In this document: one piece after another, positions 44,021-52,219 of the stretch
How the letters are laid out: every line of letters starts with the position of its first letter
Numbering within the stretch: position 1 is the stretch's first letter
Made by a program: the position numbers and the translations under genes
Origin: Stenotrophomonas rhizophila
GTDB taxonomy: Bacteria > Pseudomonadota > Gammaproteobacteria > Xanthomonadales > Xanthomonadaceae
Length of the DNA stretch: 64,000 bases
NCBI RefSeq assembly: GCF_003751305.1
Contig: NZ_RJKV01000001.1
Coordinates: 1,593,586 to 1,657,585, forward strand
Reading direction: 5' to 3'
Notes under the pieces: model-generated
What the model was told of the DNA's origin: nothing
What the model saw: only the letters and a program-made list of their open reading frames with translations
Database searches by the model: none

Positions 44021-44605
44021 ATGAAGATCCAGTTTGCAGGCCTTGTACTGATCGGCTGTCTTGCTGCTACCGCATCCCCGCTCGTCTTCGCGCAGGCGCC
44101 CGCCCCCATGACGGGCGCGCAGCACAGCAACCCGATGGTGGGCGGCGCAGCGATGTATGCCAACAAGGACATCATCGACAACGCCGTCAATTCCAAGGAC
44201 CACACTACCCTGGTGGCTGCGGTCAAAGCAGCCGGTCTGGTCGATACGCTCAAAGGCGCCGGCCCGTTCACCGTGTTCGCACCGACCAATGCAGCGTTCT
44301 CCGCCCTCCCCAAGGGCACGGTGGAAGGCTTGCTGAAGCCGGAGAAGAAAGCGGACCTGACCAAGATCCTGACCTATCACGTGGTGCCGGGCGCGGTCAC
44401 CAGCACCGACCTGATGGCCAAGATCAAGCAGGGCGGCGGCAAAGCCAGCCTCACCACCGTCGAAGGTGAAGCGCTGACGGCCCGTGTGGTCGGCAAGGGC
44501 ATCACTCTGACCGACAGCAAGGGCCAGGTGGCCAACGTCACCATTGCCGACGTGAAGCAGAGCAACGGCGTGATCCACGTGATCAACAAAGTGCTGATGC
44601 CGTAA
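44021..44605 (+). CDS. Secreted fasciclin-domain protein
   Basis: 194 residues from the ATG at 44021 (TGGGAG upstream), with a Sec signal ending near LVFAQA (residue 24). One FAS1 domain (about 50-192) shows TLVAAVKAAGLVDTL, GPFTVFAPTNAAFSALP, LTYHVVPGAV and NGVIHVINKVLMP. FAS1 domains serve in adhesion; bacterial single-domain forms are periplasmic or secreted. The role here is unknown. A GC hairpin follows. Confidence 0.92.
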   Translation: MKIQFAGLVLIGCLAATASPLVFAQAPAPMTGAQHSNPMVGGAAMYANKDIIDNAVNSKDHTTLVAAVKAAGLVDTLKGAGPFTVFAPTNAAFSALPKGTVEGLLKPEKKADLTKILTYHVVPGAVTSTDLMAKIKQGGGKASLTTVEGEALTARVVGKGITLTDSKGQVANVTIADVKQSNGVIHVINKVLMP

Positions 44606-44613
44606 CAGGATAC

Positions 44614-44640
44614 GGCGGCCGCAGCATGCCTGCGGCCGCC
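44614..44640 (+). terminator. GC-rich hairpin after the fasciclin gene
   Basis: 11-bp perfect stem GGCGGCCGCAG / CTGCGGCCGCC with loop CATGC, eight bases after the stop. No T-tract follows, so termination may be incomplete. Confidence 0.6.
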
Positions 44641-44658
44641 CCGGGTGGGAGGAAGAGA

Positions 44659-44728
44659 TGACCTGGCGCGCCGTCTTCAGAACGATGACGGGGGAGACAT
44701 CACGCTGTGCGAACGGCGCGCCAGGTCA
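44659..44728. repeat. 70-bp element with 16-bp perfect inverted ends
   Basis: TGACCTGGCGCGCCGT (44659-44674) and its exact complement (44713-44728) are separated by 38 bases. The flanking triplet AGA occurs on both sides, which could be a target duplication or chance. It lies between the convergent fasciclin and BamE-OmpA genes. It may be a bidirectional terminator or a miniature inverted-repeat element. Confidence 0.5.
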
Positions 44729-44803
44729 AGACGGTTCCTCGCCGGCGCACGTTTGCGCCGACGGGGTATGCGGGAGTGTGGCCGTTTGTCATGACGCCGC
44801 GGT

Positions 44804-45667
44804 TCAGCGCGGCAGTGCCCTGCCCGACAGCTCCACGCGGCGGTTGGGTGCCAGGCAGACGATCAGGGCCTGGCGCTGCGCCTGCTCGCACTGCACCAGC
44901 GGGTCCGCTTTGCCGCGTCCTTCGGCAACGATGGCCGCTGCTGGCACGCCGCCAGCAATCAGTGCAGCCCGTACCGCCTCCGCGCGACGCTGGGACAGCA
45001 CCAGGTTGTAACGGTCGCTGCCGATCCGATCTGTATAGCCGATCACCTGGATGGTCTGCACCCGGCTGGCATCCCGCACCTGCTGCAGCAGGGCCGTGAC
45101 GTTGTCGCGCCCTTCGGATGTGAGCACGGCACTGTCGAAGGCGAACATCGCATCGGCGGACAGGCGCAGCGGCTCAGCCGGCATCGGCGCAGGTGCGGGA
45201 GGTGCGGGTGCGGGAGGTGCGGGTGGACGTGGCGGTTCAAGCACGGCCGCGCAGGCCTGCGGCTTCCAGTGCGCGGCCTGGGCGATGCCCTTGCGGTCGA
45301 ACTCGACCTTGAACTGACAGGTGAAGTAGTCACCGCCCGGGCTACTGCGGAAGTTGAACAGGTAGTTCCATTCGCGAACACCCCACATGCCCTCGCCGAA
45401 GTGCGGTGTGCCCAGCAGGACATACAGCTGACGTTTGCTCATGCCACGTGCGAACAGGCGCAGGTTGTCGACGTCCACGAACAGTCCCTCCTTCAAGGTG
45501 GCGTTGCCCGGATCCGGGAAGTTGTCTGCGTCGGTTCCGGCGGTAGTGCCGGGCGATGCCGGACGCGGGTCGCCGTGACTGGCGCAGGCACTCATCAGCA
45601 GTGCGGCCAGGCTCAGCCCCAGCGACCGCATCAGCGGCTGGGCCGTGGATGTGGGTTGCGTGCACAT
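44804..45667 (-). CDS. BamE/SmpA-OmpA fusion lipoprotein
   Basis: 287 residues from the ATG at 45667 (AGGGGGAA upstream). The lipobox is LLMSACAS. Residues about 65-135 form a SmpA/OmlA (BamE-like) domain (RGMSKRQLYVLLGTPHFGEG, REWNYLFNF). A Pro/Ala linker follows, and then an OmpA C-terminal domain (FAFDSAVLTSEGRDNV, VIGYTDRIGSDRYNLVLSQRRA, EGRGKADP, NRRVEL) that binds peptidoglycan. The gene starts 71 bases after the end of the trimeric autotransporter, in the same direction. It may tether or assist assembly of that adhesin; this is inferred from position and domains. Confidence 0.88.
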   Translation of the reverse strand: MCTQPTSTAQPLMRSLGLSLAALLMSACASHGDPRPASPGTTAGTDADNFPDPGNATLKEGLFVDVDNLRLFARGMSKRQLYVLLGTPHFGEGMWGVREWNYLFNFRSSPGGDYFTCQFKVEFDRKGIAQAAHWKPQACAAVLEPPRPPAPPAPAPPAPAPMPAEPLRLSADAMFAFDSAVLTSEGRDNVTALLQQVRDASRVQTIQVIGYTDRIGSDRYNLVLSQRRAEAVRAALIAGGVPAAAIVAEGRGKADPLVQCEQAQRQALIVCLAPNRRVELSGRALPR

Positions 45668-45738
45668 GGTGTTCCCCCTGTAAGCGTTGTATGCGGGCCG
45701 CGAACCCGGTGCCGGCGGCTGACCGGCACCGGATGCGA

Positions 45739-48700
45739 TCACCACTGGATGCCGGCACCTACCGCGACGCCACCCTCGCCGCGGCTGTTGGTAGAACCGC
45801 TGAACTTGTAGATCCAGCGCCCGCCCTCGGACACCCCCGAAATGCCCACCGCCACGCCGGATTCGCCGTTGAAGCTGCCTGCGGCAAGCGAGGCCATGCT
45901 GCGGCCAGCCTCATAGGGCTGCGGCAAGGCCGCCACTGCCATCGCCGAGGCGACGCCCGCCGAGGCTCGGTTGTCAGTCTTCTGCAGGTTCCGATCGAAC
46001 GAATCCATGCGCTCGTCGGTGTAGGCCTTGGACCAGTCCAGGGTCTGCGCCATGCCGGTACGCAACTGATCCACGTTGACGGCATCGGTACCGGCGGTGC
46101 CGGCGGCGACATTGCGCACCGTGGTCGGGCCGGTGGCGGTGCTGCCCAGGGTCACACTGTTGAGGTTGGTGGTTCCATTGATGTTGCTGTCATAGCGGAT
46201 CGTGCCCTGCTGCGACGCCTGCAGCTGGCGGACGTTGACCGCGTCGGTGGCCTGGCTGCCATCGGCGACGTTGGCGATCTGCCGCTCCGCGCCACTGCTG
46301 CCCACCGAGACCGTGTTGGCGCGGTCGGCCACCGAACCCGCCCCCAACGCGACGCTGTTGCTGCCCTGCGCGCTGGCACCGTTGCCCAGTGCCGTCGCGT
46401 TGTTGCCTGCGGCGCTGGCACCGGCGCCACCGGCCACGGCGTTGTCGCCGGTCGCTGCCGGCGCAGCCAGGGCCTGCGTGTTGTTGACCTGGAACATGCC
46501 GGACGTGCCGTTGTTGAGGTTGTTGATCTGCGTATCGGTGTAGGTCCTGGACTCGCTGATCGCGTAGTTCACGCCGTTCTGCAGCTGGCCGACGTTGACC
46601 GCGTCGTAGCGCTCCGAGCCATCGGCGACATGGGTGACCTTGCGCTCGGCCCCGATGCTGCCGACGGCCACTTCACCCACCGAGTTGCTGGCCCCGGCCT
46701 GGCCGTAGGCACCGGTGTAACCGGTCTGTGCCCCCACGCTCGCCACCGAACCGGCACCGAGCGCGACGCTGTTGTCCGCACTGGCATTGGCGCCGTCACC
46801 GATGGCCGCACTGCCGCTGCCCGCCGCGCTGGCCAGCGGCCCGATCGCGACACTGTCTGCTCCCCCTGCGCTGGCCGCCGCCTTGGTCGAGTTGATCTGC
46901 ACGTACTGGCTGTTGCCGCCCGGCTGCATCTGGTCGATGCGGGTGTTGAGGGTGGTCAGCGAGGTATCCACCGCCGAGAACGCCACGGTGACGTCGCTGT
47001 AGTCGTTGGCGATCACGCTGCCATCGGTGGCGATCGAGGAGATGCGAAACGTCGGCGCGGTCCAGATGCCGGTGTTGCCGTCGACGTTGGTGGTGCCACC
47101 AAAGTAGCCGACCAGCGCGTTGTTGGTCTGGAACAGCTGGTTGCCGTTGATCGCCTCCAGACTGCCGGCCAGCACGCGGCCGTCGGCAAGATTGGCCAGC
47201 GTCACGGCCGCACCGCTGGCATCGCCGGCCAGGGTGATGGCATTGGTGGCGTTGCCACCGGCATCGGCGTCGTACTTCACCGCCAGCCGATCCACAGTGT
47301 CGGCCTGGTCGGCGACGTTGGCCAGCGAGGTGCTGACCGCATCGAAGGCACTCCCGACGTTATCGTAGCTTCCCGACGTGACCTGGCCATCAGTGGCCAC
47401 GCTGTTGAGGGTGTACGTCGGCGCGGTGACCTGGCCATTGGCATCCAGTGCCGCGCCGCCACCAAGACGGGTGGCCACGGCCTGGTTCGCATTGAGCAGC
47501 TGTCCCAGGTTGACCGCGTCGGTCGCCTGGGTGCCAGCGGCGACGTTGACCACCTGGCGCTCTGCACCGACCGCGCCAACGGACACCGTGCCATCCCGGT
47601 CAGCCATCGCGCCGGCGCCGACGGCAATGCTGCTGGCCGCCACCGCCGTTGCCCCGGTGCCCACTGCGATGCTGTCCAGCCCGGTGGCGGCAGCGTCGGC
47701 TCCGATCGAATTCACCTTGAGGTAGCGGCTGCCTGCGCCGTTGCGGATGTCGGTGATCTGGGTGTTGAGGTTGACCAGCGAACCGTCGACGGCAGAGAAG
47801 GCATCGCTGGCGTTGTCGTACACACCCTGGGCGACCACGCCGCCCGTAGACACCGTGGAGATCTGGAAGCTCGGCGCGGTCCACGCACCGGTACCCGGGT
47901 CATAGGCGGTGGCACCCCCGAAGTAGTCGACGATCGCGCTGTTGGTATCGAACAACTGGGCGCCGTTGATCGCCTCGGTGCTGGTCGCATCGACCGCGCC
48001 GGTGGCAAGGTTGGCGATCGTGGTCGTCCCGGTGCCGCCACCGAGGGTGATGCGGCGGAAGTCCGCCGCGCCGGTGCCGTCGTCGTCATAGGTCACCGCC
48101 AGCGTGCCGACCGCGTCGATCTGCGAGATAGCACCCTGCAACTGAGCGACATTCACCGCATCGTTGGCCGCGCTGCCCGCAGCGACATTGCTGATCTGGC
48201 GTTCCCCGCCGGCGAAGCCGACCGACACTTCACCGGCCGACACCTGCGTGCCACTCAGGCCGAATGCGGTGTAGCTGGCCTGTGCACCCCGGTTGGCCGC
48301 CGAACGGTAGCCCAATGCCACGCTGTTGGCCTGGCTGGAGGTAGCCTCCGCGCCCAGGATGGTCTGGCCGTTGGCCGTGCCCAATGCACTGTCACCGACG
48401 ATCACGGAATGACCCATGCGCGCTGCGTAGTCCGCGGTCGGTACGCCGGTTGGATCGGTCGCGTCGTTCAGGCCCGCTCCCGGGAAGGCCAGGTTGGCAT
48501 CCTGCCCGGGCAGCTCGTGCCGCGCATTGGCACCGATCACGACCTCCTTGGACCCGTTGGCATACGCGCCATCACCCACCAGCACCTGATAGTCCTGTGC
48601 CGCATTGACCGCCCAGCAGTCCACGCTGGCGATGAGTGCGTTGACGCAGGTGTTCGACCAGGCCGGCGAGCCGTCCGGCAGCAGCAGCCCCAGCAGGCCA

Positions 48701-49908
48701 TTCGGGTTGCCGTTGTTGATGTTGTGGATGTAGCTGTCGGAGGTGACGCCACCAATCAGGGTGAGGTGCGAGCTTCCGCCCGTGCTCGCATTGCCCAGAC
48801 CATCGAGCAGCGTACCCACCGGCGTCAGGTTCACGGTCGGGATGCCCAGCACGTTGGTCACCGCATACGTCTGCATGACGTTGGCGCTGCTGACCGCCAG
48901 GTTGCCGTTGCGCACATAGCCATCGCCGCCCAGCAGCCCCTGCCCGGTCGGACCCACCAGCTGCGACAGCGAGCCGACCAGCCCGCCGGTACCGATGATC
49001 AGCCCGGCATTCGGGTCGGCCGGCGCCGGGGCCTTGGGGTGACCCGGCGGCAAGGAGGTCGGTGACGGAAGTACCGTACCGATGATCGGCGAGGTGATCG
49101 CGCCCACCGTGCTGCCGACGCCATCGAGCAAGCCGCCCACAGCGCCACCTACGCCATCGAGCAGGCCGCCCAGTGCGTTGCCCAGCCCATTGGGTGCCAG
49201 CGCCATTGAGCTGGTCTGCACTGCCGTGATGCCGGCATCGACAAGCTTGGGATTGCGGTCGGCGGCATCGACCACATGGCCGAGCGCATCCACACGCACG
49301 CGGCCGGCTACGTTGCCGGCCAGCGCTCCGTTTACTGCGTCAGGTGCATCCGGCGTGACGGTTGCGTCGGCGATGAGCGCCGCCGTCGCCTCCACATCGG
49401 CCGCCGCCAGGCGTGCCTGTGCGGCAACATCGACCTTGGTGGACAGGGCAGCCTTGAGCGCGGACGGCGACGCCGCAACGGCGACGTTCGCGTTTGTGCG
49501 GACCTCTGCACGCACCGCGGGTGCGGCAACGCGCGTTGGCGGCGCCGGTTGGCTGGCCGGCGGTGTGCCGAGCGTAAGATGGACGTTGGCATCGGCACTC
49601 AGCAGCGGCGCGGTGCCACGGTCCCGTGCGGCCACCGCCAGAGCAACCTCGGCGTCCAGCTTGACCGGCAACGGCGCGGTGTACTTCGCCGCCAGTGCCT
49701 GGAGATCAGTGAGCGTCTGGTTTTCTCCAGCCCATGCACTGCCTGTGCACAGCGCCAGCGACAAGCCCAGCGACAGGACCGACATCGGCACCTTCAGGTG
49801 CACCACCACCGGGCCCGCGGCCAGGCTGCCGCGCGCGGTGGCGATTTCGGAGACGACCACCAGGGCATTCAGCCGGTGGCTCCACACCAATCGAAAGATA
49901 CGGTTCAT
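45739..49908 (-). CDS. Trimeric autotransporter adhesin (YadA family, type Vc)
   Basis: 1389 residues. The ESPR extended signal is at the start (MNRIFRLVWSHRLNALVVVS), with cleavage near GSAWAGE (about residue 60). A long N-terminal region precedes YadA-head repeats (SVALGYRSA, NSVALGAGSVA) and several neck motifs (VNVAAGTQATDAVNLGQL, INGAQLF). Two or three stalk modules of about 250 residues are repeated, each with EAINGxQLF, YFGG and WTAPxFxIS. The C-terminal four-strand anchor (about 1290-1389) ends in GEGGVAVGAGIQW. It forms a trimer that binds host or abiotic surfaces. A large open frame on the other strand is a composition artefact. Confidence 0.95.
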   Translation of the reverse strand: MNRIFRLVWSHRLNALVVVSEIATARGSLAAGPVVVHLKVPMSVLSLGLSLALCTGSAWAGENQTLTDLQALAAKYTAPLPVKLDAEVALAVAARDRGTAPLLSADANVHLTLGTPPASQPAPPTRVAAPAVRAEVRTNANVAVAASPSALKAALSTKVDVAAQARLAAADVEATAALIADATVTPDAPDAVNGALAGNVAGRVRVDALGHVVDAADRNPKLVDAGITAVQTSSMALAPNGLGNALGGLLDGVGGAVGGLLDGVGSTVGAITSPIIGTVLPSPTSLPPGHPKAPAPADPNAGLIIGTGGLVGSLSQLVGPTGQGLLGGDGYVRNGNLAVSSANVMQTYAVTNVLGIPTVNLTPVGTLLDGLGNASTGGSSHLTLIGGVTSDSYIHNINNGNPNGLLGLLLPDGSPAWSNTCVNALIASVDCWAVNAAQDYQVLVGDGAYANGSKEVVIGANARHELPGQDANLAFPGAGLNDATDPTGVPTADYAARMGHSVIVGDSALGTANGQTILGAEATSSQANSVALGYRSAANRGAQASYTAFGLSGTQVSAGEVSVGFAGGERQISNVAAGSAANDAVNVAQLQGAISQIDAVGTLAVTYDDDGTGAADFRRITLGGGTGTTTIANLATGAVDATSTEAINGAQLFDTNSAIVDYFGGATAYDPGTGAWTAPSFQISTVSTGGVVAQGVYDNASDAFSAVDGSLVNLNTQITDIRNGAGSRYLKVNSIGADAAATGLDSIAVGTGATAVAASSIAVGAGAMADRDGTVSVGAVGAERQVVNVAAGTQATDAVNLGQLLNANQAVATRLGGGAALDANGQVTAPTYTLNSVATDGQVTSGSYDNVGSAFDAVSTSLANVADQADTVDRLAVKYDADAGGNATNAITLAGDASGAAVTLANLADGRVLAGSLEAINGNQLFQTNNALVGYFGGTTNVDGNTGIWTAPTFRISSIATDGSVIANDYSDVTVAFSAVDTSLTTLNTRIDQMQPGGNSQYVQINSTKAAASAGGADSVAIGPLASAAGSGSAAIGDGANASADNSVALGAGSVASVGAQTGYTGAYGQAGASNSVGEVAVGSIGAERKVTHVADGSERYDAVNVGQLQNGVNYAISESRTYTDTQINNLNNGTSGMFQVNNTQALAAPAATGDNAVAGGAGASAAGNNATALGNGASAQGSNSVALGAGSVADRANTVSVGSSGAERQIANVADGSQATDAVNVRQLQASQQGTIRYDSNINGTTNLNSVTLGSTATGPTTVRNVAAGTAGTDAVNVDQLRTGMAQTLDWSKAYTDERMDSFDRNLQKTDNRASAGVASAMAVAALPQPYEAGRSMASLAAGSFNGESGVAVGISGVSEGGRWIYKFSGSTNSRGEGGVAVGAGIQW

Positions 49909-50004
49909 CAGGTATTCCCCCGTGTACGAACGCGTTGAACATCACCGGTGCCTGAGGGCACGTGGATGTCATTACAGACGAGGGGTCAAACCGCGGGCAC
50001 TTCA

Positions 50005-50088
50005 TTCCGGCAGCACGAACGTGCGTTCCGGCAAGACGACGGGTAAAACCGGCAGCGGCATAGGCAATTCCGGCAGGTTGCCGAATAT
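50005..50088. promoter_or_regulatory. Four 21-bp-phased repeats upstream of the adhesin gene
   Basis: TTCCGGCA starts at 50005, 50026 and 50068, and AACCGGCA at 50047: exact 21-bp steps, that is two helical turns, with the other bases unrelated. They lie 97-180 bases upstream of the adhesin ATG. A TTGACC hexamer (minus strand, 49984-49989) sits in the next register position and could be a -35 element. AraC-family half-sites in the arabinose system are also 21 bp apart, and an AraC-family gene is adjacent. Confidence 0.6.
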
Positions 50089-50135
50089 GTGCACGCCGCA
50101 TCGGCGCGGTGCAGAAGTCAATCAAACGAAGACGA

Positions 50136-51125
50136 TCAGGCCGGGCTGCCCATCTGCGCAGGCGCGCGCATCAAGGTATCTCTCGGCAATTCACCGAATA
50201 CCCGACGGTAGTTGTCGGCAAAGCGCGAGAGGTCCCACAGGCCGCAGCTCAGTGCGATGGCCTTGACCGATTTCCGGCTTGAATCGGCCATGGATAGGCC
50301 ACGGCACGCTGCGCACAGGCGAAGCATCGAGAGATAGCGGTTGGGCGAGGTTCCGAAAAGATCTTCGAACGCATAGCGCAGCGCCCGTTCGCTGACACCG
50401 GCCGCATCACAGATTTCATTCATATAGATATAACGACGCAGATTCAGCCGCATGAAATTCTCGGCCCGCTGCGCAATCAGATAGTGCGTCCGCCGGCCAC
50501 GGCTGCAGACCGGGTGGTCATCGCCACCGGCGCCAAGCAGCGCTTGGATGTGGTCGTGCAGCAGCGTGTCCACGGCATCGGTGGCGAGCGGTTCCTGCTG
50601 CACGGTCAGGCAGTGGTGCAGTGCTGCATAGCGTTCCCGCAACCGGATACCGACAGGCCCGCCACCGGTCTGGAACAATGAGAGGCCCTGGCCGGAAGGC
50701 AGTGTATTGCGCAGGCTGAGCTCGGTGAGTTTGCGCTGCACGCGCTGCACCGGTGCCAGCAACAACGTCAGATGGGTGCCGGCACTGAGTGTGAACTCGC
50801 TGATGCCTTCCGGCAGTACGGTCAAGGCCATGCCTGCCGCCAGCGGCATTCCGTGGCACCAGCTGATGGCCTCGTCGGTGTCATGGATCAAGCCCAGCAG
50901 GCACCAGTCCTGGGGCAGCATGAAGCGGCCGCGGAAGTGGAAGCCGCTCGTTGCGGTGCAGAACAGCGCCTGGTCGTGGACCTGCGATTCGATCGACGCG
51001 CGCGGGCCGTTTCCGTCCAGCAGCACCATTTCCAGATCGCAGACACGCAGCACGCCGCTGAGCGTGGCCAGGTCGAATGCCCTCAGCCCGTTCTCGATCC
51101 GGTTGTCCACTACACCATCTACCAT
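50136..51125 (-). CDS. AraC-family transcriptional regulator
   Basis: 329 residues from the ATG at 51125; an in-frame reading to 51251 is possible. The N-terminal sensor domain covers roughly residues 1-220. The C-terminal AraC double helix-turn-helix has EICDAAGVSERALRYAFED and IALSCGLWDLSRFADNYRRVFGELPRDTL. It is intact, unlike the related gene at 40069-41039. The gene ends 48 bases from the phased repeats, which lie upstream of the adhesin gene in the same direction, so the adhesin is the leading candidate target. The Tad locus on the other side is another. Confidence 0.9.
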   Translation of the reverse strand: MVDGVVDNRIENGLRAFDLATLSGVLRVCDLEMVLLDGNGPRASIESQVHDQALFCTATSGFHFRGRFMLPQDWCLLGLIHDTDEAISWCHGMPLAAGMALTVLPEGISEFTLSAGTHLTLLLAPVQRVQRKLTELSLRNTLPSGQGLSLFQTGGGPVGIRLRERYAALHHCLTVQQEPLATDAVDTLLHDHIQALLGAGGDDHPVCSRGRRTHYLIAQRAENFMRLNLRRYIYMNEICDAAGVSERALRYAFEDLFGTSPNRYLSMLRLCAACRGLSMADSSRKSVKAIALSCGLWDLSRFADNYRRVFGELPRDTLMRAPAQMGSPA

Positions 51126-51677
51126 GACAGTGATGCCCCCTCTGGCCTGGATCCCCGGTGCCACTGCTGCACGCCTACCGGGTTCGCACTCCTGCGTTTC
51201 CTGTTGCGCCTTGTGTTGCAGCGCACCTGCCGCGACGATGTCCACCGGCATCGCCTTGGTAAATCAGCCGGCGCTGCCGATTAAGTCACTCCGCCAGGTT
51301 ACCTCCCGGCTGCGCACGGGATTATCAATGCGCATTTTTGGCAAGTATGCCCGAACTGCACGCAGGATAAACAGAATCACGCTGGACGTCACAAATATGG
51401 CCCAGCACTGCGAAACCCAGCGTTTATGCGCCGCGCGAGCGCGTCAATTAAATGACATCACGCGGCCATCACATAATGTGCACCCGTGTTTCACTTTGCG
51501 GCAATTACATGGGTCCCTATCCATCGCAAGCACGCGGCATGGATATCTGCTCAAGTTGACGCGATGCCTGCCGATTTTGTGCATTGGATACCGTGTGATT
51601 CGCCGAGCATCCAGATCAGGACGCCCGGCTGCACCGAAGCGGTCATCACGACGTAGAGAAACAAAAGGGGGAACGCC

Positions 51678-51770
51678 ATGGACAGCAACCTTCACCGCAA
51701 CTGCCGTCACCGCCGATGCCGCGCATCGGCAACAGTGACCGCATTGTCCAACGCGATCTGCCACCAATGA
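51678..51770 (+). CDS. Possible 30-codon small ORF
   Basis: The ATG at 51678 follows AAAAGGGGGAACGCC, a strong ribosome-binding site. The product is 30 residues, basic and His/Cys/Arg-rich (MDSNLHRNCRHRRCRASATV at its start), without a signal peptide. A hairpin begins two bases after the stop. It could be a leader peptide, a small protein or a chance ORF; only the ribosome-binding site and the terminator-like stem support it. Confidence 0.3.
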   Translation: MDSNLHRNCRHRRCRASATVTALSNAICHQ

Positions 51771-51771
51771 C

Positions 51772-51796
51772 GTCGACCGGGCGCTGCCCGGCCGAC
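51772..51796 (+). terminator. Hairpin after the small ORF
   Basis: GTCG-a-CCGGGC-gct-GCCCGG-c-CGAC: ten pairs with one internal mismatch and a three-base loop. No T-tract follows. The GCT loop recalls the REP-like hairpins at 5552 and 25867. Confidence 0.45.
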
Positions 51797-51818
51797 AGCG
51801 CAGGCCAGTAATGGCCGC

Positions 51819-51837
51819 ACCACGCAGGACGCGTGGT
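51819..51837. promoter_or_regulatory. Palindrome ACCACGC-N5-GCGTGGT upstream of flp
   Basis: Perfect 7-bp arms, 94 bases before the flp start. It may be an operator for the Tad operon or an mRNA stem in its leader. Confidence 0.4.
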
Positions 51838-51930
51838 CTGGATGGCAGTCCTGGCGGAGCCAGGCAACGCCATCGGTACAGGGGCTGTATCCGCCCGTTC
51901 GGGCTCTGATTGGGAAAGGGAGAAACCGTC

Positions 51931-52119
51931 ATGAATGCATCCGTTCGCAAGTTCCTCGTGGAAGAAGATGGTGTGACCGCACTCGAGTACGGCCTGCTGG
52001 CCGCGGTGATCGCGGGCATTCTGGTAGCGGTGGGCAAAGACCAGATCACGGATTTCTTCGAGAATCTGTTCACCAAGCTGGGCGAAGTCGTCGACGACGC
52101 CACCGCGAAAGCCGCCTGA
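51931..52119 (+). CDS. flp: Flp-type pilin (class IVb)
   Basis: 62 residues from the ATG at 51931 (GGGAGAAACCGTC upstream). The leader MNASVRKFLVEEDG is cut after Gly14; VTALEYGLLAAVIAGILVAV follows, with Glu and Tyr at positions +5 and +6 as in all Flp pilins. The short polar tail TDFFENLFTKLGEVVDD is typical. It is the structural subunit of the Tad pilus and heads the operon. The hairpin after the gene may help raise its mRNA above that of the assembly genes. Confidence 0.95.
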   Translation: MNASVRKFLVEEDGVTALEYGLLAAVIAGILVAVGKDQITDFFENLFTKLGEVVDDATAKAA

Positions 52120-52141
52120 TCCAGCGGTGTTGACTGCGAGC

Positions 52142-52169
52142 CTGTCGCCCGGTGCTGCCGCGGCGACAG
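52142..52169 (+). promoter_or_regulatory. Hairpin between flp and cpaA (attenuator or processing site)
   Basis: CTGTCGCC / GGCGACAG (8 bp) continues across a one-base bulge into CGG/CCG around loop TGCTG. It starts 23 bases after the flp stop and lacks a T-tract. Such stems behind pilin genes often stabilise or partly terminate the pilin transcript. Confidence 0.5.
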
Positions 52170-52219
52170 CGCAGCGTGGGCCGGAACGTCGCACGACTGA
52201 TTCGGGGGACTCAACGCAT

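Larger units (their letters stand above)
51126..51930. other. 805-bp region without a clear gene, upstream of the Tad operon
   Basis: The part from about 51260 to 51600 is richer in A/T than its surroundings and has no open frame with a ribosome-binding site. It includes the palindrome CACAT-A-ATGTG (51470-51480). The rest contains a possible 30-codon ORF (51678-51770) and two hairpins (51772-51796, 51819-51837). The promoters of the AraC gene and of flp must lie here. No tRNA, IS end or other element recognised. Confidence 0.5.

Noticed and set aside
45556..49065. 1169-codon open frame on the plus strand
   Set aside because: It is antisense to the trimeric autotransporter. High GC at third positions removes stops from the opposite strand. 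There is no domain, no signal peptide and no suitable start.
51300..51600. Sigma-54 promoter or CRP site before the Tad operon
   Set aside because: TGGCAAG and TGGCAGT stretches lack a GC at the required -12 spacing, and the CACATAATGTG palindrome does not have CRP half-site order.
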